DNA of 64,000 bases from Calliopsis andreniformis (lineage: Eukaryota > Arthropoda > Insecta > Hymenoptera > Andrenidae), in the NCBI RefSeq assembly GCF_051401765.1, contig NW_027480423.1:11966001-12030000 (forward strand), written 5' to 3'. A program made the translations under genes and the position numbers. Below, in pieces: positions 1 through 11,100 of the stretch (position 1 is its first letter; each line of letters starts with the position of its first letter). The notes beneath the pieces are model-generated. The model did not search any database and was not told the DNA's origin. It saw only the letters and a program-made list of their open reading frames with translations.

Positions 1-25
1 CATAACTTTCACACTGGTTGCAATT

Positions 26-42
26 ATTCGTTTTATACGATG
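26..42 (+). other. CENP-B-box-like 17-bp motif (example; recurs in most monomers)
   Basis: The segment ATTCGTTTTATACGATG fits the published CENP-B box layout (N-TTCG-NNNN-A-NN-CGGG-N) at TTCG, at the central A and at the CG of the last block. It differs at the final two G positions, where it has AT. That is 7 of 9 fixed positions with exact spacing. It is present in the same monomer position in most copies across the window; other copies carry ATTCCTGTTATATGATG, which loses TTCG and the second CpG. The resemblance is seen in the sequence; binding by any pogo-derived CENP-B-like protein is only an inference and could be coincidence. Confidence 0.45.
28..40. other. Short dyad inside the CENP-B-like segment
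   Basis: TCGT and ACGA are reverse complements separated by five bases (TTTAT). The dyad sits inside the CENP-B-like segment and is lost in the CCTGTTATATGATGG subtype. Short dyads are often reported in centromeric satellites; four-base arms are too short to be convincing alone. Confidence 0.4.
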
Positions 43-166
43 GAAAAGCTGTTGCATCTTTATCGTATTTTATGCTTCTGGCGTTGACTTCTTAGGCCGT
101 AACTATTCGATCTGGTGGAGCAACGCCCTGGAGTGAAACCTAGGTTGCCCGGTACGTAGAAATGAC

Positions 167-325
167 CACTACTATCACACTGGATGCAAATTATTCCTGC
201 TATACGATGGAAAAATTGCTGCATCTTTATTGTATTTTATGCTCCTGGCGTTGACTTCTAACTATTCGATCAGGTGGAGCAACGCCCTAGAGTGAAGCCT
301 AGGTTGCTCGGAATGTAGAAATGAC
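167..325 (+). repeat. Shortened monomer, 159 bp, with 8-bp internal deletion
   Basis: This copy reads GACTTCTAACTATTCGATC, whereas its closest relative at 3,146-3,312 (167 bp) reads GACTTCTAAGGCCCTAACTA. Eight bases (AAGGCCCT or a shifted equivalent) are missing at about 257-262. The deletion sits between short direct repeats (CTAA), which points to slippage. It is present in the equivalent monomer of copy B at about 8,386-8,391, so it predates the 8.1-kb duplication. Confidence 0.88.
279..307 (+). other. Potential hairpin, GCAAC/CTAG arms (example; recurs in most monomers)
   Basis: GCAAC at 279-283 is the reverse complement of GTTGC at 303-307. Inside these arms two CTAG tetramers can also pair, so the strand can fold as a 5-bp stem, a three-base bulge (GCC), a 4-bp stem and an eight-base loop (AGTGAAGC). 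The arms are among the best conserved parts of the monomer; the inner CTAG is lost in copies reading CCTGGAG. No function is shown. Either DNA cruciform extrusion or a folded satellite transcript could use it. Confidence 0.5.
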
Positions 326-337
326 CATTACTTTCAC

Positions 338-1699
338 ACTGGCAGCAATTATTCGTTTTATGCGATGGAAAAGCTGTTCTATTTATTTTGCATTTTATGC
401 TTCCGGCATTGACTTCTAAGGCCCTAACTATTCAATCTGTTGGAGCAACGCCCTAGGGTGAAGTCTAGATTGCCCGGAAAGTAGAAATGACCATAACTTT
501 CATCCTGGTTGCAATTATTCGTTTTATATGATGGTAAAACTGTTGTATTTATAATGTATTTTATGATTCTGGCGTTGACTTCTATGGCCCTAGCTATTCG
601 GTTTGGTGGAGCAACGCCCTAGGGTGGAACCTAGGTTGCCCGGTACGTAGAAATGACCATTACTTTCACACTGTTTGCAAATATACATTATATATAATGG
701 AAACTCTGTTGTATTTATGTTGTATTTTAAGCTTCTGGCGTTGACTTCTTAGGCCCTAACTATTTGATCTTGTGGAGCACCGCCCTAGAGTGAAGCCTAT
801 CTTGCCCGAAACGTAGAAATGACGATAACTTCCACACTGGTTGCAATTATTCGCTTTATACAATGCAAAAGCTGTTGTATTCGTATCGTATTTTATGCTT
901 CTGGCGTTGACTCCTTAGGCCCTAACTATTCCATCTGGTGGAACAACGCTCTAGGGTAAAGCCCAGATTGCGCGGGACGTAGAAATGACCATAACTTTCA
1001 CACTGGTAGCAATTATTCGTTTTGTACGATGGAAAAACTGTTTTATTTATTTTGTATTTTATGCTTCGGGCGTTGACTTCTAAGGCCCTAACTATTCGAT
1101 CTGGTGGAGCAACGCCCTAGAGTGAAGCCTAGGTTGCCCGGAACGTAGAAACGACCATAACTTTCACACTGGTTTCAATTATTCGTTTTATACGATGGAA
1201 AAACTGTTGCATCTTTATCGTATTTTATGCTTCTGGCGTGGACTTCTAAGGCCCTAACTATACGATCTGGTGGAGCAACGCCCTAGAGCGAAGCCTAGGC
1301 TCCCCGGAACGTAGAAATGACCATAACTTTCGCACTGGTTGCAAATATTCCTGTTCTACGATGGACAAACTGTTGTATTTATATCGTATTTTATACTTCT
1401 GGCGTTGACTTCTAAGGACCTAACTATTCGATCTGGTGGAGCAACGCTCTAGAGTGATGTCTAGGTTGCTCGGAATGTAGGAATGACCATAAATTTCACA
1501 CTGGTTTCAATTATTCGTTTTATACGATGGAAAAACTGTTGCATCTTTATCGTATTTTATGCTTCTGGCGTGGACTTCTAAGGCCCTAACTATTCGATCT
1601 GGTGGAGCAACGCCCTAGAGCGAAGCCTAGGTTGCCCGGAACGTAGAAATGACCATTACTTTTACACTGGTAGCAATTATTCGTTCTATACAATGGAAA
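338..1699 (+). repeat. Internal duplicated segment of HOR-I, first occurrence
   Basis: This stretch recurs at about 5,154-6,683 in the same monomer order, starting with GGCAGCAATTATTCG and ending where GTTGGATTTATATTG (here) and GTTCTATTTATTTTG (there) separate. The offset is 4,815 bp at the left and 4,982 bp further on, because the second occurrence carries one extra monomer at about 5,350-5,470 (GTTGTACTTTGATTGC). This is a duplication nested inside the higher-order repeat and it recurs in copy B. Confidence 0.8.
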
Positions 1700-4600
1700 A
1701 ACTGTTGGATTTATATTGTATTTTATGCTTCTGGCGTTGACTTCTAAGGCGCTAGCTGTTCGATCTAGTGGAGCAACGCCCTAGAGTGAAGCCTAGGTTG
1801 CTCGGAATGTGGAAATGACCATAAGTTTCATACTGGTTGCAATTATTTGTTTCATACGATGGAAAACCTGTTGTATTTATATTGTATTTTATGCTTCTGG
1901 CGTTGACTTCTACGGCACTAACTATTCGATCTGGGGGAGCAACGCCCTAGAGTGAAGCCTAGGTTGCCCGGAACGTAGAAATGACCATAACTTCCACACT
2001 GGTTGCAATTATTCGTTTTATACGATGGAAAAGCTGTTGTATTTATATCGTATTTTATGCATCTGGTGTTTACTTCTTAGGCCCTGACTATTCCATCTGG
2101 TGGAACAACGCCCTAGGGTAAAGCCCAGGTTGCACGGAACGTAGAAATGACCATAACTGTCACACTGGTAGCAATTATTCGTTTTATACGATGGAAAAAC
2201 TGTTTTACTTATTTTGTATTTTATGCTTCGGGCGTTGACATCTAAGGCCCTAACTATTCGATCTGGTGGAGCAACGCCCTAGTGTGAAGCCTAGGTTGCC
2301 GGAACGTAGAAATGACCATACCTTTCACACTGGTTGCTATCATTCGTTTTATACGATGGAAAAGCTGTTATATTTATATTGCATTTTTTGCTTCTGGCGT
2401 TGACTTCTTAGGCCCTAACTGTTCGATCTGGTGGAACAACGCCATAGAGTGAAGCCTAGGTTGCCCGGAACGTAGAAATGACCATCACTTTCAAACTGTT
2501 TGCAAATATTCCTGTTATATGATGGAAAAACTGTTGTATTTTTATTGCATTTTATGCTTCGGGCATTGACTTCTAAGCTCCTAACTATTCAATCTGTTGG
2601 AGCGACGCCCTAGGGTGAAGCCTAGGTTGCCCGGAAAGTAGAAATGACCATAACCTTCACAATGGTTGCAATTATTCGTTTTGTACGATGGAAAAGCTGT
2701 TGCACCTTTATTGTTTTTTATGCATCTGGGGTTGATTTCTAAGGCCGTAGCTATTAGATGTGGTGGAGCAACGCCCCAGAGTGACGCCTAGGGTGCTCGG
2801 AACGTAGAAATGACCATAACTTTCACACTGGTTGCAATTACTCGTCTTATACGATGGAAAAGCTGTTGTATTTATTTGTATTTTATGCTCCTGGCGTTGA
2901 CTTCTAAGGCCCTAACTATTCGATCAGGTGGAGCAACGCCCTCGAGTGAAGCCTAGGTTGCTCGGAATGTAGAAATGACCATAACTTTCACACTGGTTGC
3001 AATTATTCGTTTTATACGATGTTAAAGCTGTTGCATCTTCATCGTATTTTATGCTTCTGGCGTTGACTTCTTAGGCCGTAACTATTCGATCTGGTGGAGC
3101 AACGCCCTGGAGTGAAACCTAGGTTGCCCGGTACGTAGAAATGACCACTACTATCACACTGGATGCAAATTATTCCTGCTATACGATGGAAAAATTGCTG
3201 CATCTTTATTGTATTTTATGCTCCTGGCGTTGACTTCTAAGGCCCTAACTATTCGATCAGGTGGAGCAACGCCCTAGAGTGAAGCCTAGGTTGCTCGGAA
3301 TGTAGAAATGACCATTACTTTCACACTGGCAGCAATTATTCGTTTTATGCGATGGAAAAACTGTTCTATTTATTTTGCATTTTATGCTTCCGGCATTGAC
3401 TTCTAAGGCCCTAACTATTCAATCTGTTGGAGCAACGCCCTAGAGTGAAGCCTAGGTTGCCTGGAACGTAGAAATGACCATCACTTTCACACGGGTTGCA
3501 ATTATTCCTGTTATAGGATGGAAAGACTGTTGTATTTTTATTGTATTTTATACTTCAGGCGTTGACTTCTGAGGCCGTAGCTATTCGATGTGGTGGAAGA
3601 ACGCCATACTGTGAAGCCTAGGTTGCCCGGAACGTAGAAATGAGCATAAGTTTCACACTGGTTGCAATTATTCGTTTTATAGGATGGAAAAACCGTTGCA
3701 TCTTTATCGTACTTTATGCTTCTGGCGTTGACTTCTTAGGCCGTAACTATTCGTACTGGTGGAGCAACGCCCTGGAGTGAAACCTAGGTTGCCCGGTACG
3801 TAGAAATGACCACTACTATCACACTGGTTGCAAATTATTCCTGCTATACCATGGAAAAACTGTTGCATCTTTATTGTATTTTATGCTTCTGGCGTTGACT
3901 TCTAAGGCCCTAACTATTCGATCAGGTGGAGCAACGCCCTCGAGTGAAGCCTAGGTTGCTCGGAATGTAGAAATGACCATAACTTTCACACTGTTTGCAA
4001 TTATTCCTTTTATACGATGGAAAAGATGTTGTATTTATATCGTATTTTATGCTTCTGGCGTTGACTTCTAAGGACCTGACTATTCGATCTGGTGGAGCAA
4101 CGCCCTAGAGTGAAGCCTAGGTTGCTCGGAATGTAGAAATGACCATAACTTTCACACTGGTTGGAATTATTCGTTTTATTCGATGGAAAAGCTGTTGCAT
4201 CTTTATCGTATTTTATGCTTCTGGCGTTGACTTCTTAGGCCGTAACTATTCGATGTGGTGGAGCAACGCCCTGGAGTGAAACCTAGGTTGCCCGGTACGT
4301 AGAAATGACCACTACTATCACACTGGTTGCAAATTGTTCCTGCTATACGATGGAAAATCTGCTGCATCTTTATTGTATTTTATGCTTCTGGCGTTGACTT
4401 CTAAGGCCCTAACTATTCGATCAGGTGGAGCAACGCCCTAGAGTGAAGCCTATGTTGCTCGGAATGTAGAAATGACCATAACTTTCACACTGGTTGCAAT
4501 TATTCATTTTATACGATGGAAAAACTGCTGTACTTATATTGTGTTTTATTCTTATGGCGTTGAATTCTAAGTCCCTAGCTATTCGGTCTGGTGGAGCAAC

Positions 4601-5153
4601 GCCCTAGAGTGACGCCTAGGTTGCTCGGAGCGTAGAAATGACCATTACTTACACACTGGTTGCAATTATTCCTGTTATACGATGGAAAAGCTGTTGTATT
4701 TTAATTGTATTTTATGCTTTTAGCGATGAATTATAAGTCCCTAGCTATTCGATCTGGAGGAGCAACGCCCTAGAGTGACGCATAGGTTGCTCGGAACGTA
4801 GAAATGACCATTTCTTTCACACTGGTTGCAATTATTCGTTTTATACGATGGTAAAGCTGTTGTATTTATATCGTATTTTATGCTTCTGTCGTTGACTTCT
4901 TAGGACATAACTATTCGATCTGGTGGAGCAACGCCCTGGAGTGAAACCTTGGTTGCCCGGAACGTACAAATGACATTTACTTACACACTGGTTGCAATTA
5001 TTCCTGTTATACGATGGAAAAATTGTTGTATTTTAATTGTATTTTATGCTTTTAGCGACGAACTATAAGTCCCTAGCTATTCGATCTGGCGGGGCAACAT
5101 CCTAGAGTGACGCCCAGGTTGCTCGGAACGTAGAAATGACCTTTACTTTCGCA

Positions 5154-6683
5154 CTGGCAGCAATTATTCGTTTTATACGATGGAAAAGCTGTTCTATTTA
5201 TTTTGCATTTTATGCTTCCGGCATTGACTTCTAAGGCTCTAACTATTCAATCTGTTGGAGCAACGCCCTAGGGTGAAGTCTAGGTTGCCCGGAAAGTAGA
5301 AATGACCATAACTTTCATCCTGGTTGCAATTATTCGTTTTATATGATGGTAAAACTGTTGTACTTTGATTGCATTTTATGCTTCGGGCATTGACTTCTAA
5401 GGCCCTAACTATTCAATCTGTTGGAGCAACGCTCTAGGGTGAAGCCTAGGTTGCCCGGAAAGTAGAAATGACCATAACTTTCATCCTGGTTGCAATTATT
5501 CGTTTTATATGATGGTAAAACTGTTGTATTTATAATGTATTTTATGATTCTGGCGTTGACTTCTAAGGCCCTAGCTATTCGGTTTGGTGGAGCAACGCCC
5601 TAGAGTGGAACCTAGGTTGCCCGGTACGTAGAAATGACCATTACTTTCACACTGTTTGCAAATATACATTATATATAATGGAAAATCTGTTGTATTTTTT
5701 GTTGTATTTTAAGCTTCTGGCGTTGACTTCTTAGGCCCTAACTATTTGATCTTGTGGAGCACCGCCCTAGAGTGAAGCCTATCTTGCCCGAAACGTAGAA
5801 ATGACGATAACTTCCACACTGGTTGCAATTATTCGCTTTATACGATGCAAAAGCTGTTGTATTCATATCGTATTTTATGCTTCTGGCGTTGACTCCTTAG
5901 GCCCTAACTATTCCATCTGGTGGAACAACGCCCTAGGGTAAAGCCCAGATTGCGCGGAACGTAGAAATGACCATAACTTTCACACTGGTAGCAATTATTC
6001 GTTTTGTACGATGGAAAAACTGTTTTATTTATTTTGTATTTTATGCTTCGGGCGTTGACTTCTAAGGCCCTAACTATTCAATCTGGTGGAGCAACGCCCT
6101 AGAGTGAAGCCTGGGTTGCCCGGAACGTAGAAACGACCATAACTTTCACACTGGTTTCAATTATTCGTTTTATACGATGGAAAAACTGTTGCATCTTTAT
6201 CGTATTTTATGCTTCTGGCGTGGACTTCTAAGGCCCTAACTATTCGATCTAGTGGAGCAACGCCCTAGAGCGAAGCCTAGGCTGCCCGGAACGTAGAAAT
6301 GACCATAACTTTCGCACTGGTTGCAAATATTCCTGTTCTACGATGGACAAACTGTTGTATTTATATCGTATTTTATACTTCTGGCGTTGACTTCTAAGGA
6401 CCTAACTATTCGATCTGGTGGAGCAACGCTCTAGAGTGATGTCTAGGTTGCTCGGAATGTAGGAATGACCATAAATTTCACACTGGTTTCAATTATTCGT
6501 TTTATACGATGGAAAAACTGTTGCATCTTTATCGTATTTTATGCTTCTGGCGTGGACTTCTAAGGCCCTAACTATTCGATCTGGTGGAGCAACGCCCTAG
6601 AGCGAAGCCTAGGTTGCCCGGAACGTAGAAATGACCATTACTTTTACACTGGTAGCAATTATTCGTTCTATACAATGGAAAAA
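5154..6683 (+). repeat. Internal duplicated segment of HOR-I, second occurrence with one extra monomer
   Basis: See the partner at 338-1,699. The extra monomer reads CTTCGGGCATTGACTTC and shares its flank (CATCCTGGTTGCAATTATTCG) with both neighbours, consistent with an out-of-register exchange of one monomer. The same arrangement recurs about 8,129 bp downstream and again in the 19-23 kb copy. Confidence 0.78.
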
Positions 6684-8129
6684 CTGTTCTATTTATTTTG
6701 TATTTTATGCTTCGGGCGTTGACTTCTAACGCCCTAACTGATTGATCTAGTGGAGCAACGCTCTAGAGTGAAGCCTAGATTGCCCGGAACGTTGAAATGA
6801 CCATAACCTTCACACTGGTTGCTATTATTCGTTCTATACGATGGATAAACTGTTTTATTTATATTGTATTTTATTCTTATGGCGTTGACTTCTTAGGGCC
6901 TAACTATTCGATCTGGTGGAGCAACGCCCTAGAGTGAATCCTAGGTAGCCCGAAACGTAGAAATGACCATTACATTCACACTGGTTGCAATTATTCGTTT
7001 TATACGATGGAAAAACTGTTGCATCTTTACCGTATTTTATGCTTCTGGCGTGGACTTCTAAGGCCCTAACTATTCGATCTGGTGGAGCAACGCCCTAGAG
7101 TGAAACCTAGGTTGCACGGAACGTAGAAATGACCATAACTTTTACACTGGTTGCAATTATTCGTTTTATACGATGGAAAAACTGTTGCATCTTTATCGTA
7201 TTTTATGCTTCTGGCGTGGACTTCTAAGGCCCTAACTATTCGATCTGGTGGAGCAACGCCCTAGAGTGATTCCTAGGTTGCCCGGAAAGTAGAAATGACC
7301 ATTACATTCACACTGGTTGCAATTATTCCTGTTATACGATGGAAAAGCTGTTGTATTTTTATTGTGTTCTATGCTTCTGGCGTTTAATTCTAAGTCGCTA
7401 GCTATTTCATCTGGCGGAGCAACGACCTAGAGTGAAGCCTAGGTTGCCCGGAACGTAGAAATGACCATTACTTTCACACTGTTTGCTATTATTCATTTTG
7501 TACGATGGAAAAGCTGTTGTATTTATATTGTATTTTATGCCTCTGGCGTTGACTTCTAAGGCCGTAGCTATTAGATGTGGTGGAGCAACGCCCTAGAGTG
7601 ACGCCTAGGTTGCCCGGAACGTAGAAATGACCATTACTTTCGCAATGTTTGCAACTACTCATTTTATACGATGGAATAACTGTTGTACTTATGTTGTATT
7701 TTATCCTTCTGGCGTTGAATTCAAAGTCCCTAGCTACTCGATCTGGTAGTCCAACGCCCTAGAGTGAAACCTAGGTTATCCGGAACGTAGAATTGACCAG
7801 TACATTCACACTGGTTGCTATTATTCGTTTTATACAATGGAAAAACTGTTATACTTATATTGTATTTTATGCTTCTGGCGTTGACTTCTTTGGCCCTAAC
7901 TGTCCGATATGGTGGAACAACGCCCTAGAGTGAAGCCTAGGATGCCCGGAACGAAGAAATGACCATCACTTTCAAACTGGTTGCAATTACTCCTGTTATA
8001 TGATGGAAAAACTGTTGTATTTTTATTGCATTTTATGCATCGGGCATTGACTTCTAAGGTCGTAACTATTCAATCTGTTGGAGCAACGACCTAGGGTGAA
8101 GCCTAGGTTGCCCGGAAAGTAGAAATGAC

Positions 8130-11100
8130 CGTAACTTTCACACTGGTTGCAATTATTCGGTTTATACGATGGAAAAGCTGTTGCATCTTTATCGTATTTT
8201 ATGCTTCTGGCGTTGACTTCTTAGGCCGTAACTATTCGATCTGGTGGAGCAACGCCCTGGAGTGAAACCTAGGTTGCCCGGTACGTAGAAATGACCACTA
8301 CTATCACACTGGATGCAAATTATTCCTGCTATACGATGGAAAAATTGCTGCATCTTTATTGTATTTTATGCTCCTGGCGTTGACTTCTAACTATTCGATC
8401 AGGTGGAGCAACGCCCTAGAGTGAAGCCTAGGTTGCTCGGAATGTAGAAATGACCATTACTTTCACACTGGCAGCAATTATTCGTTTTATGCGATGGAAA
8501 AGCTGTTCTATTTATTTTGCATTTTATGCTTCCGGCATTGACTTCTAAGGCCCTAACTATTCAATCTGTTGGAGCAACGCCCTAGGGTGAAGTCTAGATT
8601 GCCCGGAAAGTAGAAATGACCATAACTTTCATCCTGGTTGCAATTATTCGTTTTATATGATGGTAAAACTGTTGTATTTATAATGTATTTTATGATTCTG
8701 GCGTTGACTTCTAAGGCCCTAGCTATTCGGTTTGGTGGAGCAACGCCCTAGGGTGGAACCTAGGTTGCCCGGTACGTAGAAATGACCATTACTTTCACAC
8801 TGTTTGCAAATATACATTATATATAATGGAAACTCTGTTGTATTTATGTTGTATTTTAAGCTTCTGGCGTTGACTTCTTAGGCCCTAACTATTTGATCTT
8901 GTGGAGCACCGCCCTAGAGTGAAGCCTATCTTGCCCGAAACGTAGAAATGACGATAACTTCCACACTGGTTGCAATTATTCGCTTTATACAATGCAAAAG
9001 CTGTTGTATTCGTATCGTATTTTATGCTTCTGGCGTTGACTCCTTAGGCCCTAACTATTCCATCTGGTGGAACAACGCTCTAGGGTAAAGCCCAGATTGC
9101 GCGGGACGTAGAAATGACCATAACTTTCACACTGGTAGCAATTATTCGTTTTGTACGATGGAAAAACTGTTTTATTTATTTTGTATTTTATGCTTCGGGC
9201 GTTGACTTCTAAGGCCCTAACTATTCGATCTGGTGGAGCAACGCCCTAGAGTGAAGCCTAGGTTGCCCGGAACGTAGAAACGACCATAACTTTCACACTG
9301 GTTTCAATTATTCGTTTTATACGATGGAAAAACTGTTGCATCTTTATCGTATTTTATGCTTCTGGCGTGGACTTCTAAGGCCCTAACTATACGATCTGGT
9401 GGAGCAACGCCCTAGAGCGAAGCCTAGGCTCCCCGGAACGTAGAAATGACCATAACTTTCGCACTGGTTGCAAATATTCCTGTTCTACGATGGACAAACT
9501 GTTGTATTTATATCGTATTTTATACTTCTGGCGTTGACTTCTAAGGACCTAACTATTCGATCTGGTGGAGCAACGCTCTAGAGTGATGTCTAGGTTGCTC
9601 GGAATGTAGGAATGACCATAAATTTCACACTGGTTTCAATTATTCGTTTTATACGATGGAAAAACTGTTGCATCTTTATCGTATTTTATGCTTCTGGCGT
9701 GGACTTCTAAGGCCCTAACTATTCGATCTGGTGGAGCAACGCCCTAGAGCGAAGCCTAGGTTGCCCGGAACGTAGAAATGACCATTACTTTTACACTGGT
9801 AGCAATTATTCGTTCTATACAATGGAAAAACTGTTGGATTTATATTGTATTTTATGCTTCTGGCGTTGACTTCTAAGGCGCTAGCTGTTCGATCTAGTGG
9901 AGCAACGCCCTAGAGTGAAGCCTAGGTTGCTCGGAATGTGGAAATGACCATAAGTTTCATACTGGTTGCAATTATTTGTTTCATACGATGGAAAACCTGT
10001 TGTATTTATATTGTATTTTATGCTTCTGGCGTTGACTTCTACGGCACTAACTATTCGATCTGGGGGAGCAACGCCCTAGAGTGAAGCCTAGGTTGCCCGG
10101 AACGTAGAAATGACCATAACTTCCACACTGGTTGCAATTATTCGTTTTATACGATGGAAAAGCTGTTGTATTTATATCGTATTTTATGCATCTGGTGTTT
10201 ACTTCTTAGGCCCTGACTATTCCATCTGGTGGAACAACGCCCTAGGGTAAAGCCCAGGTTGCACGGAACGTAGAAATGACCATAACTGTCACACTGGTAG
10301 CAATTATTCGTTTTATACGATGGAAAAACTGTTTTACTTATTTTGTATTTTATGCTTCGGGCGTTGACATCTAAGGCCCTAACTATTCGATCTGGTGGAG
10401 CAACGCCCTAGTGTGAAGCCTAGGTTGCCGGAACGTAGAAATGACCATACCTTTCACACTGGTTGCTATCATTCGTTTTATACGATGGAAAAGCTGTTAT
10501 ATTTATATTGCATTTTTTGCTTCTGGCGTTGACTTCTTAGGCCCTAACTGTTCGATCTGGTGGAACAACGCCATAGAGTGAAGCCTAGGTTGCCCGGAAC
10601 GTAGAAATGACCATCACTTTCAAACTGTTTGCAAATATTCCTGTTATATGATGGAAAAACTGTTGTATTTTTATTGCATTTTATGCTTCGGGCATTGACT
10701 TCTAAGCTCCTAACTATTCAATCTGTTGGAGCGACGCCCTAGGGTGAAGCCTAGGTTGCCCGGAAAGTAGAAATGACCATAACCTTCACAATGGTTGCAA
10801 TTATTCGTTTTGTACGATGGAAAAGCTGTTGCACCTTTATTGTTTTTTATGCATCTGGGGTTGATTTCTAAGGCCGTAGCTATTAGATGTGGTGGAGCAA
10901 CGCCCCAGAGTGACGCCTAGGGTGCTCGGAACGTAGAAATGACCATAACTTTCACACTGGTTGCAATTACTCGTCTTATACGATGGAAAAGCTGTTGTAT
11001 TTATTTGTATTTTATGCTCCTGGCGTTGACTTCTAAGGCCCTAACTATTCGATCAGGTGGAGCAACGCCCTCGAGTGAAGCCTAGGTTGCTCGGAATGTA

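Larger units (their letters stand above)
1..166 (+). repeat. Representative monomer, with its internal anatomy
   Basis: This copy serves as the reference unit; the next monomer begins at 167 with the same phase (second C of GACC). In order it holds: a variable head (CATAACTTTCACACTGG, 1-17); a TTGCAA palindrome and ATTATTCG (18-30); the ATACGATGG block (35-43); a variable T/A-rich stretch at 50-74 where subtypes differ most (GTTGCATCTTTATCG here, GTTGTATTTATATTG or T8-T9 runs elsewhere); GCTTCTGGCGTTGACTTC (74-91); the CTATTCGATCTGGTGGAGCAACG core (102-125); and CCTAGGTTGCC (139-149) followed by the GTAGAAATGACC join. The monomer carries about six CpG sites. The start point is arbitrary, as in any tandem array. 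Confidence 0.93.
1..333 (+). repeat. Two-monomer module, used four times inside each HOR-I
   Basis: A monomer with GTTGCATCTTTATCG and CTGGAGTGAAACC is followed by one with CACTACTATCACACTGG and AAATTATTCCTGC. The same pair starts at 1, 2,980, 3,645 and 4,144 in copy A, and at +8,129 in copy B. The spacing shrinks from 18 to 4 to 3 monomers. The module is therefore older than the 8.1-kb unit and was multiplied inside it before the unit was duplicated. The copies differ from each other by point changes (GATGTTAAAGC at about 3,020, ATACCATGG at about 3,846, AAATTGTTCC at 4,331). Confidence 0.82.
1..8129 (+). repeat. HOR-I copy A, 8,129 bp (about 49 monomers)
   Basis: Every distinctive monomer here recurs 8,129 bp downstream in the same order. 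Examples are the AACTATTCGA following GGCCGT (101 and 8,230) and GCTGTTGTATTCGTATCG (871 and 9,000). The length is 49 x 166 minus 5, explained mainly by one 8-bp deletion and a few one-base insertions. Monomers inside the unit differ clearly from each other, while copies of the whole unit are nearly identical, which is the defining pattern of a higher-order repeat. A few single-base differences from copy B were seen, for example TCTATGGCCC at about 571 where copy B has TCTAAGGCCC. Confidence 0.93.

Noticed and set aside
35..43. TATA-like promoter elements (TTTTATACG and TATTTATAT) in each monomer
   Set aside because: They are part of an AT-rich repeat present hundreds of times with no gene downstream. 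Satellite transcription is possible but not shown.
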